Assembly (NCBI GenBank): GCA_037447605.1
Contig: CM074810.1
Coordinates: 1,549,114 to 1,580,392, forward strand
From: Zygnema circumcarinatum
Taxonomy: Eukaryota > Streptophyta > Zygnematophyceae > Zygnematales > Zygnemataceae
Direction of reading: 5' to 3'
DNA length: 31,279 bases
Part shown: positions 9,901-21,900 of the stretch, piece by piece
Layout: the number at the start of each line of letters is the position of its first letter
Numbering within the stretch: the stretch's first letter is position 1
Program-made: the position numbers and the translations under genes
The notes under the pieces: model-generated
Told to the model about the DNA's origin: nothing
Databases searched by the model: none
What the model saw: the letters and a program-made list of their open reading frames with translations, nothing else

Positions 9901-12900
9901 TCACTACCTCCCCCTTCTCTCGTTCTCTCCCTCCTCTCCTCACGACCAGGTGCCCTATTTTCACCCCCAATATCACCTTTCTCTCCCACAACTTCCATCC
10001 CAAACCCACTTTCCGAAATCTCTCTTGTTTCTAGAGCTTTTGTATTGTCTTCATTCGCTTGAATATTGTCGATATATTCACATTCTCTAGCCACTTTTGA
10101 AGGGTTTATTGAGGTTTCAAGCTCGGGCGGAACTTTGACTCCGAGGGCTCTAAGGGCTGTGAAAGCGGCAACGCGAGCTTCTTCTGCCTTTTCTAAAACC
10201 AATTTTCTTGCCCCTGAACCGAAAGTTTTGAAGAAAAGTACATCATGATGTCAATAGACTATTGGGGAATAATATTGTGTACAACAATGTATGGCCTAGA
10301 TATGAAAAAGCCATTATTTCTTTGGGCAACTGCAATGCGAAAATCCACACTTCAAAATCCTCCAATCCCAGCAAAATTTGAGATGGGAAGACGTGGAAAA
10401 AACAAACGAAAGAAGGGGCAAAAAGGGAAATAAAAGGAAGGGGAGAGGAGTGCATAAATACCGTTTCTGATTTTCCCCGCAAGCATGAGGTTGATACGAG
10501 GTCGACCTCGGCTCTCAGCAGCAGCTGTCCCTCCCCCACAAGCAGACAAAATTAACGAAAAACTTCACACATGACTCGCCCTAAATGTTGTGCCAAATCG
10601 AAGTCGCAGACTTTCTCAGATATTGTCTGCTAGAGAGATCAGTAGAAGGGGGGGGGGGTGGGAGGGCAGGGAGGGGGAAAGGGAGGGGAGGAGAGGGGGT
10701 AAAAGGGGAGGGGGAGGGGGAGGGGGACGGAGAGAGAGAGAGAGGGAGAGGGAGGGGAGGAGGGGGAAGGGGGAGGGAGGGAGGGGGGAGGGAGGGAGGG
10801 AGGGAGGGAGAGGGAAAGGGAGAGAGAGAGAGGGAGAGGGAGGGAGGAGGGGGAAGGGGAGGGAGGGAGTGGGAAAGGAAGAGAGGGAGAGGGTTTGGGA
10901 GAGGGAGGGGGGAAGGGGGAGGGGGAAGGGGAGGGAGGGAGAGGGAAAGGGAGAGAGAGAGAGGGAGAGGGAGAGGGAGAGGGAGAGGGAGAGGGAGGTA
11001 GGAGGTCCTTGCTGACCTTGTTGCCCCCAGCTGGCAGTCTCCAGCGCCTTTGCCAGCTCTGCCGGCGAGGCCTCTGCCACCGCCTGCGGTGTTCGCAGTC
11101 CCGCCTTGTAAAGGGCTCGGGCACGGGCAGCCTGCAAGTGGAACAGGGAGAGAATTCAGGACTTTGGGGGGTGGAGGTTTGGAGAGTTCTACGACTCTCT
11201 TGCATAGCCTACAATTATTAAGGTTTCAACCAACACACAGCAGAACAACATCCTCCGAATCATATACTCCCCGTCTCTAAAACGCAGCCTCGCCTGCCCC
11301 CAAATGCCTCACTTTCCATAAATTTAAATCCAAATAACAAATACGCATACACACACATACACACACACGCACCCACTAAACAATACCCACTAAAAAAAAG
11401 ATACATAAATAAATAAATATATATATACAAATGAAACCCACCTTGACGAGAGGTATCTCTGTGAGCTCGACGATCTCACTCCGCACGCCGAAGGAGACGC
11501 GGCTCTGAAACTTAGCGAGCAGCGCCTCCATGTCCTGCCACCCGAGGCGGTTGCAGAAGGAGGCCGCCATGGAGGCGAACCGCCCCGCGCTCTCCTGCAG
11601 ACCCTGCACCGCCCCGCGGGCCACGCGGAAGGCCTCGCATACTTCGCCCAAGGGAGTCTCCTGCAGNNNNNNNNNNAGGGAGGGAGGGAGGGAGGGACAG
11701 GGCTTCAGGGTCAGATAGCTCTTAGGGTTGAGGGTTTCAGAGTCAGATGGTTTGGATTGAACGTCTTAGGGTTGAACTAATTTGACTTTGGTTGGTCAAT
11801 CGACTTCGCTTCACTGCAAATTTCATTTCTTTTGAAGTGTGGACAATTGCAGGGACTCCAGTGGGACATTTAGGGTTGTCAGTAATTTGAAGTTAAGAAT
11901 CTAGGCGTGCTCTCTCACACCCCCCTCTCGTCCTCTTTCATACTTCCCGCTCTCTCTCCCTCTCCCACTTCCCACACCTTCCCGCTCTCCCTTACCTGCA
12001 CGACTCGAGCGAGGATAAGTGCAACATAGAACCGTCGGGAGACCTTAAGGCTCTCCTCAAATGAGGGTTTCGGCCTGCCCTTTGATTCCCTGCTTCCCCC
12101 AACAACAGCGTTTCCATGTGCTCCCGTTTTACGGGAACGGAACTGCAGGGCAGCGCCTCCATGCGCCATTTTCATCAGAAAAGGTTCAGTCACGCCGACT
12201 CTCTCCCCCACAGTCTGCCAACACAAGAGTCGGGAAGGAGTTAGAGTGGGAGAGGAAAAGGGAAAGGGAAGGGGGAGCGGGAGGGAGGGAGACGGGGAGA
12301 GCGAAGAGAAGGGGGAAGTAGGGGAAAACGTGGAAAGAGGAGAGGAAGAAAGGAAAGCGCGAGAGAAGCGAGGGGAGGGAGTGGAAGGAAGCGGAGTGAA
12401 AGAGGAGGGGAGAAACAGTTAGGGAGAGAGTGAGTGTGAAAGGAGGGAAGAAAGAGATAGAGAAAGGGCGGGAGAGAGAGTGGCGGAACGAGAAGGAGGA
12501 GAGAGGGGGGGAGACAAAGTGGAAGGAAGAGGAGGGTAGGGGAGAGAGAGTAGGAGATAGTGAGGGATTGAAGGCCAAAGCATATACCTGTTCCAGTGGA
12601 GAAAGCTCCACAAAAATTCGATAGTAAACGCTCCAATCAGGTTGCAGGTCAATGTAAACCGGCGTTACCTGCAGCCCTCCTCCACTTCCAAAGCTGTTTC
12701 AGGGTTCAAATTTTAGGGTTCTAAATAATGGTTCAGAGTTCTCCAGGATTTGCGGCCGCTAAGAGTTACAAGCAAATTCAGAATTCATCGTTAGGGTTTC
12801 GGATTTCTGTAGTTTCAGAATCTTTGGTACTTGTTGTATCAAGGTTTTGGAGATTTTCAATGCTTCAGGCTTTCAGGGTAACTCATTTTTATTGTTACCA

Positions 12901-15900
12901 ACGTTGATTCGCACACATATAAAAAGTGCAAGAAATGACAACTCTCACTGACATCCACCAATTAATAGAGTAAGACTCCACACATGTTACACTTTTGCAA
13001 ACACTCAACAAAACATAACATAAGAATTCCCTCCCCTCCTCATTCCCAGAAGTGTGTAAAAGTCTCCCCACCTGATAAGGTCCTTATAAGTGCTACAAAG
13101 TGTCAAAGACTTTTAGAAGAGTATTGAAAGAGTGTTGGTTCAGAAGGGTTTAGAGTTTTTTCGTTATTGGGTATTCTCCCATTTTTCGTTATTGGGTATT
13201 CTCCCATTTTTCGTTATTGGGTATTCTCATTTTTTCGTTATTGGGTATTCTCCCATTTTTCGTTATTGGGTATTCTCCCATTTTTCGTTATTGAGTATTC
13301 TCCCACCTGGTAGAGCAGGTGCAGGTCAGAGGCGAGCACAAAGCCCTCCCTTGCAGCGGCTAAGTCCTCAAAAACTGTGAGAGCTTCCTCGGGACTGAGA
13401 GAGCTTCCAAAAGCTGCTCTCCCTAAGGGAGTGCTCCCATACATCTGAGTGGTTTCATCCCACTCCAAAAAACGCTGCATGCAGAGCCACCTCAAGGCTT
13501 CTATGGCGGACTTCACCACCTGGACATTGTTAAGAAAAAAAAAAACAAAAATTTTAGGGTTTGTAATATGGAGAGCTTGATGGAAATGGGAAGCAGGTTA
13601 GGACTTTCAAGAAGTAGAGTCCGCAAGTGCTCCTCGATCTCTCAGCTCAGCAGCAAATGCAACTCTGAGTCTCAAAAGTAGATGTTTACAAACGAACTGC
13701 CACAACAAACGATAAAAACAAAGTAAAGAAACGGACTACAAAAAGACAAATGCTCAATGCTGCATACTCTACCACCACTCAATACAAGGCTTTAAAGGGA
13801 TGCATCAAATTTGTTACACAACATTATCGCCGCAACACCTGCGAACACACACCACACAAACTTGCCCACATAGATACACACACATCACACACGTTGCACA
13901 TACATCACATACACATGCCACACAAGTACTATATTAAGTTACACTCTCAACATCTTCAAGTGTTAAACCCGTTGGGGTTCATCAAGTAGGCGCACCTCCT
14001 TGAAGGGGTTAGTGGCACACAGCAGCGTGCAGCGCACGTAGCGCTGAATATCCGCGGGCGTCTGCGCGGCCCCCCCCGCCACCGCCTCGAGGAGGGCGCG
14101 CCGGCAACCGTTGGCGCCCTCCGCGAGACACGACCGGAGGGGCTGCGACCCCGCCGCCATCACGCCCTGCACTGCCTTCACATCGCCCGGCTTGCACAAC
14201 ATGATCTGCAGGGGAGGGAGGGAGGGGAGGGTAAGGAGGGAGGGGGAGGGTGAGGGAGGGAGGGAGGGAGGGGGAGGGAGGGAGGGAGAGGGAGGGAGGG
14301 AGGGAGGGGGAGGGAGGGAGAGGAGGGAGGGAGGGAGGAGGGAGGGAGGAGGGAGGGAGGGGAGGGAGGGAGGGAGGGAGGAGGGAGGAGGGAGGAGGAG
14401 GGAGGGAGGGAGGGAGGGAGGGAGGAGAGGGAGAGGGAGGGAGGGAGGGAGGAGGAGGGAGGGAGGGAGGGAGGGAGGAGGGAGGGAGGGAGGAGGAGGG
14501 AGGAGGAGAGGGAGGGAGGGAGGAGGGAGGGAGGGAGGGAGGAGGAGGGAGGAGGGAGGGAGGGAGGGAGGGAGGGAGGGGAGGGAGGGAGGGAGGGAGG
14601 GAGGGAGGAGGGAGGGAGGAGGGAGGGAGGGAGAGAGGAGGAGGGAGGGAGGGGAGGGAGGGGAGGGAGGGAGGGGAGGGAGGGAGGGGAGGGAGGGGAG
14701 GGAGGGAGGAGGGAGGGAGGGAGGGAGGGAGGGAGGGGAGGGAGGGGAGGGAGGGAGGGAGGGGGAAGGAGGGAGAGGAGGGAGGAGGAGGGAGGGAGGG
14801 AGGGAAGGAGGGAGGGAGGGAGGGAGGGAGGGAGGGGTGAAAGGAGGGAGTGAGGGAGGGAGGAGGGTGAGGGAGGGAGTGAGGGAGGGGGAGGGAGGGT
14901 GAGGGAGGGAGGGAGGGAGGGGGGAGGGAGGGTGAGGAGGGAGGGAGGGAGGGGAGGGAGGGAGGGAGGGGAGACAGGGAGGGAGGAGGAAGGAGAGAGG
15001 AGGGAGGGAGGGAGGAGGGAGGGAGGGAGGGGTGAGGGAGGGAGTGAGGGAGGGGGAGGGAGGGTGAGGAAGGCAGGAGGGAGGGGGAGGCAGGGAGGGA
15101 GGGAGGGGAGGGAGGGAGGAGGGAGGGAGGGAGGGAGGGAGGGGGGAGGGAGGGAGGGAGGGAGGGAGGGAGGGAGGAGGAGAGGAGGGAGGGAGGAGGG
15201 AGGGAGGGAGGGAGGGAGGGAGGGAGGGAGGGAGGGAGGGAGGGAGGGAGGGAGGGAGGGAGGGAGGGAGGGAGGGAGGGGGGGGGAGGGGGGAGGGAGG
15301 GAGGGAGGGGAGGGAGGGAGGGAGGGAGGAGGGAGGGAGGGAGGGAGGGAGGGAGGGAGGAGGGAGGGAGGGAGGAGGAGGGAGGGAGGGAGGGAGGAGG
15401 GAGGGAGGGAGGGAGGGAGGGAGGGAGGGAGGGAGGAGGAGGAGGGAGGGAGGGAGGAAGGGGAGGGAGGGGGAGGGAGGGAGGGAGGGAGGGAGGGAGG
15501 GAAGGGAGGGAGAGAGGGAGGAGGAGGGAGGAGGGAGGGAGGGAGAGGAGGGAGGAGGGAGGAGGGAGGGAGGGGAGGGAGGGAGGGAGGGAGGGAGGGA
15601 AGGAGGGGTGAGGGAGGGAGTGAGGGAGGGGGAGGGAGGGTGAGGGAGGGAGTGAGGGAGGGGGAGGGAGGAGGAGGAGGAGGAGGAGGGAGGGAGGGGT
15701 GAGGGAGGAGTGAAGGGAGGGGAGGAGGTGAGGAGGGAGGGAGGAGGGGAGAGGGAGGGGAGGGAGGAGGGAGGGAGGGGAGGGAGGAGAGGAGGGAGGG
15801 AGGGAGGGAGGGAGGGAGGGAGGGAGGGAGGGAGGGAGGAGGGAGGGAGGGGTGAGGAGGGAGTGAGGGAGGGGGAGGGAGGGTGAGGGAGGGAGTGAGG

Positions 15901-18900
15901 GAGGGGGAGGGAGGGTGAGGGAGGGAGGGAGGGAGGGGGAGGGAGGGTGGAGGGAGGGAGGGGAGGGAGGGAGGGAGGGAGAGGGAGGGGAGACAGGGAG
16001 GGAGGGAGGAGGGAGGGAGGGAGGGAGGAGGGAGGGGTGGAGGGAGGGAGTGAGGGAGGGAGTGAGGAGGGGGAAGGAGGGTGAGGAGGGCAGGGAGGGA
16101 GGGGGAGGGAGGGTGAGGGAGGGAGGGGAGAGAGGGAGGGAGGGAGGGAGGGAGGGAGGGAGGAGGGAGGGAGGGAGGGAGGGAGGGAGGGAGGGAGGAG
16201 GGAGGGAGGAGGGAGGGAGGGAGGGAGGGAGGGAGGGAGGAGGAGGAGGGAGGAGGAGGAGGAGGAGGAGGAGGGAGGGAGGGAGGAGGAGGGAGGGAGG
16301 AGGAGGAGGAGGAGGGAGGGAGGGAGGGAGGAGGAGGAGGGAGGGAGGGGAGGGAGGGAGGGAGGAGGGAGGGAGGGAGGGAGGGAGGAGGAGGGAGGAG
16401 GGAGGGAGGAGGAGGGAGGAGGGAGGGAGGGGGGAGGGGGGGAGGAGGGAGGGAGGGAGGGAGGGAGGGAGGGAGGGAGGGAGGGAGGGAGGGAGGGAGG
16501 GAGGGAGGGAGGGAGGGAGGGAGGAGGGAGGGAGGGGAGGGAGGGAGGGAGGGAGGGAGGGAGGGAGGGAGGGAGGGAGGGAGGGAGGGAGGGGAGGGAG
16601 GGAGGGAGGGGAGGGAGGGAGGGAGGGAGGGAGGGAGGGAGGGGAGGGAGGGAGGGAGGGAGGGAGGAGGGAGGGAGAGGGAGGGAGGAGGGAGGGAGGG
16701 AGGGAGGGGAGGGAGGGAGGGAGGGAGGGAGTTGGGAGGAGGGAGGGAGGGAGGGAGGGAGGGAGGAGAGGGAGGGAGGGAGGGAGGGAGGGAGGGAGGA
16801 GGGAGGGAGGAGGGAGGGAGGGAGGGAGGAGGGAGGTGGGAGGGAGGGTGGGAGGGAGGGAGGGAGGGAGGGAGAGAGGGAGGGAGGGAGGAGGGAGGGA
16901 GGAGGAGGGAGGGAGGGAGGGAGGGAGGGAGGGAGGGAGGGAGGGACGGAGGGAAGGACGGAGGAGGGAGGAGGAGGGACGGAGGATGAAGGGAGGGAGG
17001 AGGAGGGAGGGAGGGAGGGAGGGAGGGAGGAGGGAGGGAGGAGGGAGGGAGGAAGGAGGGAGGGAGGGAGGGAGGGAGGGAGGAGGGAGGGAGGGAGGGA
17101 GGGAGGGAGGGAGGGAGGGAGGGAGGGAGGAGGGAGGGAGGAGGGAGGGAGGGAGGGAGGAGGGAGGGAGGGAGGGAGGGAGGGAGGGAGGGAGGAGGAG
17201 GGAGGGAGGAGGAGGGAGGGAGGGAGGAGGGAGGGAGGGAGGAGGAGGAGGAGGGAGGGAGGGAGGGAGGGAGGGAGGAGGGAGAGGAGGGAAGGAGGGA
17301 GGGAGGGAGGGAGGGAGGGAGGAGGGAGGGAGGAGGAAGGAGGAGGAGGGAGGGAGGGAGGAGGGAGGGAGGAGGGAGGGAGGGAGGGAGGGAGGGAGGG
17401 AGGGAGGAGGAGGGAGGGAGGGAGGGAGGAGGAGGAGGGAGGGAGGGAGGGAGGAGGAGGGAGGGAGGGAGGGAGGGAGGGAGGGAGGGAGGGAGGGAGG
17501 GAGGGAGGGAGGAGGGAGGAGGAGGGAGGAGGGAGGGAGGGAGGGAGGGAGGAGGGAGGGAGGGAGGGAGGGAGGGAGGGAGGGAGGGAGGGAGGAAGGG
17601 AGGAGGGAGGGAGGGAGGGAGGGAGGGAGGAGGGAGGGAGGGAGGGAGGGAGGGAGGAGGGAGGGAGGGAGGAGGGAGGAGGAGGGAAGGGAGGGAGGAG
17701 GAGGAGGAGAGAGGGAGGGAGGGAGGGAGGGAGGGAGGGAGGGAGGGAGGAGGAGGGAGGGAGGGAGGAGGGAGGGAGGAGGAGGGAGGGAGGAGGGAGG
17801 GAGGGAGGGAGGGAGGGAGGGAGGGAGGGAGGAGGGAGGAGGAGGGAGGGAGGGAGGAGGGAGGGAGGAGGGAGGGAGGAGGGAGGGAGGGAGGAGGGAG
17901 GGAGGAGGGAGGAGGGAGTTGGAGGGAGGGAGGGAGGGAGGAGGGAGGGAGGGAGGGAGGGAGGGAGGGAGGGAGGGAGGGAGGGAGGGAGGAGGAGGAG
18001 GAGGAGGGAGGGAGGGGAGGAGGGAAGGAGGAAGGAAAGGAGGGAGGGAGGGAGGAAGGGAGGGAGGGTTTTTTTAGCTGCTTTTCAGAGACTTGGGACT
18101 ATAGGGCTTGCAGATTCAACTAGTTCAGGATTCTGGGAGTCTTAGGGTTGAGGAGGAGACTCACACTCTCTCCCTTAGCATCGATTCCCGCTCTCCCTGC
18201 CCTCCCTGCCATTTGTCGGTATCGGGTTGCATCGATAAAGTCTCTCCCTACTCGAGGACCCCTGAAAATGACTCTCCTTGCTGGAAGGTTCACTCCCGCA
18301 GCGAGAGTGGAGGTAGCAGTCAGCACTCTCACCACTCCTCCTCGGAAGCATGTCTCTACCACCTCCCTCTCCTCTACCTGCATGGAGGAAAGCGAGGGGA
18401 ATAGAAGCGAGAGCGAGAGGAGAGAAGAGGAGAGAAAGGGAGAGGGGAAGGGAGAGCGAGAGAGAGGGGAAAAGTGGGGGAAGAGTTAAGGGGAGAGAGA
18501 GAAAGCGGGGGGTCGATTTAACTGCCTGTTCCTTAGACCATTTGGAGGTAAGCATTATCTAGAGATAGACGTTTGATCCTGAGAAAGGCAATAGGACGGA
18601 AAAATCTAATCAGATATCATAACCTCCTCGCTCGCAAGCTTCCATGCATTGTTACAAAGTTCACAAAGGAAAAAAAAATATACATATATATAGAAAAAAT
18701 CGCACCGTCAGCCCTGCATGATGGTAGGCCACTCCCGCAGGCAGAGTGAGAGCGAGAGTAGCGTCCAATTCTCCCGGCAGCTTCTTCAGCTCCTCTACCG
18801 CTCCCTCTACATCCTTGAAACCTTCTCCATTCGATGTATCTCCTCTCTCCACTCTCGTGAAGGGAGGTAGGAATCGCGATACATGCTTTGCTACAGTCTC

Positions 18901-21900
18901 ACACGCTGCTCGAGAAGGGCAGAAAACTAGCACAGAGTGGCCTTCACTTACCACCTGCATACATACAAAATTTCCGCAAATGTTCGCGTTGTTGTGTAGA
19001 TATTTGGGAACTCATACTGAAAAGTACTTGTGAATTAGACTCAGAGATTTTATGAATAAGGTCAATCGAGGAAGGGATGGACGCTGGTAAGGTCTCAGCC
19101 TCGCTCATACATGAACTAAAGAATGTGAATATTGTGCATAACTTTCTCAAGCAAGGGACTGTTTACCAAAGGAAGGATTGCATGAACATGCAAACTACGC
19201 TTCCGTACTCACCCTCTCCTTCACCATCCCTTCCCACTCATTCGCCTTCTCATTCCCTCCCATTGGGCTCCCACAGCTAAACCTAAACCTTCCATCTCCA
19301 CATCCTTTACCAGCTTCTCCACAGAGCATGATACTTTTACAAAAACATAAACAGCCGATCTCTATTGTTGTGTGAGCCCCACATATACAGGACCCACTAC
19401 CAAAACCCTAAAAACCTCAAAACGCCCAAAAGCCTCGAACTCTGAACCCCACGTTCTTACTCTGCATTTCCTGTCTTTTTTGTCTTTTTGTTTCTTGTCT
19501 GTTGTGTGACTCACCTCCCTGCAGAGCTCCACTATATGGTCAGGGTCCCTTCCTTCCAAGTCAGTGTTTGGCCTCATAGTGCGAACAATCTGAAGGTCGG
19601 AATCGTATATATTGGGCCCCACTTTGATGAACTCCTCTAAGGGCACAGGGCGGTAGGTGGTAGTGTAGAGAGCGGCCTGCAGGTGGAGTTAACCCTAAAT
19701 TTTCCGTTATGGGCACACCAAAACACAGCCCTAGAGACTCTCATTCAAAACCAGCCTACAACTCTAGAAACCGGAAAATTAGAATGGGAGCAACCATCCG
19801 TCGCGAACCCTAAAACCTGAAAAAGTCATAGAAACCCTACAAAACTGAAGAGCTAAAAAACTTACATGTAGCCAGTGAGCCACTGCGGCGGCATTTGGCA
19901 TTGTAGCACTCATTCCCACAATTTGCAGTCCTTCTCCTGCCTCACTTTTTCCGCTGCTTTGACCCGCAGTCCCGCCAGATGTCGCCGCGGAATTGGTCAG
20001 TTCTCTGCTTCTGGAAGGTGATTGGTTCGTTTTCAAGAGGATGTCATCTCCGGCTCCGGTTGCATACCGCAGCTTTGTGAGGAGGAGTTCCAACAGATAG
20101 CCTCGGTCCTTATCTCCAACCTGACATCCGCAACATCACTCATAACATCACTCACAACATCACTCATAACATCACTCACAACATAACTCACAACACTCAT
20201 GACATCACTCACAACATCACTCATAACATCACTCACAACATCACTCATAACATCACTCACAACATCACTCACAACATCACTCATAACATCACTCACAACA
20301 TCACTCACAGCAACATTTCAGCGACTTACCTTCCTCCAGTTTCATTTGTTTGCTTGTTCCAATAGTTCCGTTCAAGTATTCAGATCTCCGGACTTTTGTC
20401 AGAAAGAGTAACCAGAGGAAGGAGAAGGAAACCACTCACCATATGCAGCTCATCGATGACTATGATGCCTATCTCCCCCAGCTTCCCCTCTTCAAGAAGT
20501 CGATTTACTAGGGCATTTGCCTTCTCTATTGTGCAAACTGCTAAAGCCGAGTCTGCAGGAAGAGGGCCCCCCCCTTGAACTCCAAAATAATTCCGAACTC
20601 TCTTTCCAAGCGGCTCCAAAAGCCGTTCCATGTGCTCCGCCTGCAGTTGCAGACAACGGAACTTTTAAGAAATTACCATCTCTCGAGACCTTCACAAATT
20701 TTCAAATTGAAAACAACCTCCGTTCTCCTTTCTTCTTTTTTTTAAAGCTGAAGTGAGGGCTTTGATTTCAGGCTTTTGGGTGATGATGACTTTACGGTTG
20801 TGAAAGGGTTTTTTTTACTTCAGGGTAAATTCATACCTTCTCTGCGCAAAGGGCTACATAGGGCATCACTAAAAGAGCCTTTTTCCCCGTTCTCATAAGT
20901 CGTCGCAAAAGCAAAATTTCCGCAACCAAACTTTTTCCAGCACTGACCTCATCTCCCTCCCACACCCCAAAATGCAAAGTATTGACTTGAATTCATGCTT
21001 TTTAAGGTACTTTAGAGCTTCTAGAATTCAACAGTTCCAATTTTTTTACCTCTCTCTCACACTACGTGCACAGAACTGTGCTACTTAAGTTGTATGAGAC
21101 ATCTTGAGTGAACCAATCTTCTGAAATATGCCCTCAACTTCAATCATTACTACATAAAGTCACATACCGAGAGTCCCTAGTCCTTAGGGTTTTTTTTTTT
21201 GAATCAATTTTTTACCTAGTGGATGCACAGTACACCAAATTTCGTCCTTCCAGCGCTCCCTCTGTCTGCAAGCATTCCACCTGCACAATAGCATATACAC
21301 CAAAAAAAATATGAAATTCTCCACCCTAAACAAAAACACAAAAACATTGAACTTTAAACTATGACGAGCGTGGAAACTCCAGAAAGCCAAAGTTTTCATC
21401 AGTCATGAAGCAGCCGGAGGTAGATTTCCGATAAGAAAGCCAATATTAGAAATAGCCCTTCCAATACGGTTACGGTTACATCTCTCAATTTTGGGGGAAA
21501 AAAAAGGGGGAGAAGGAGACAAGGAAGCGTTCAGACTACCCACTTACTTGCCAAGGGTACATTTTCCTCACTCCCTTCTTGTAATAAACCGAGCAGAGTG
21601 CTGGTGGTAGCCACTCTCCCAAACTCCCCTCTCCCTCTCTACTACTCTTCTTATAAGGAGGCAGCGCTGAACCTTGTCCTGAAGAAAGCTTTTGTGTTTC
21701 TTTTCTATCCGCAAAAACGTCGCTCTCAGTTCTGATATCTTTAATCGATCTACCTGAATTCATCCCCGTCAATAGATCTCCTATGCTTTCTCTATTCCTA
21801 ACCGGAGTAACGGAAACGTCTCCTTTTTCGATTCCTCCTTCCCCTTTACTTTGACGTCTCTCATCTCCCACTCCCTCTGCTGGCGATAGTACGGATTTAA

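Noticed and set aside
14111-18077. Very long Gly/Arg/Glu open frames (up to 720 codons) on plus
   Set aside because: They are read from the GGGA tract, which lacks T and so cannot form stop codons; the region is an intron of TEB on the other strand.
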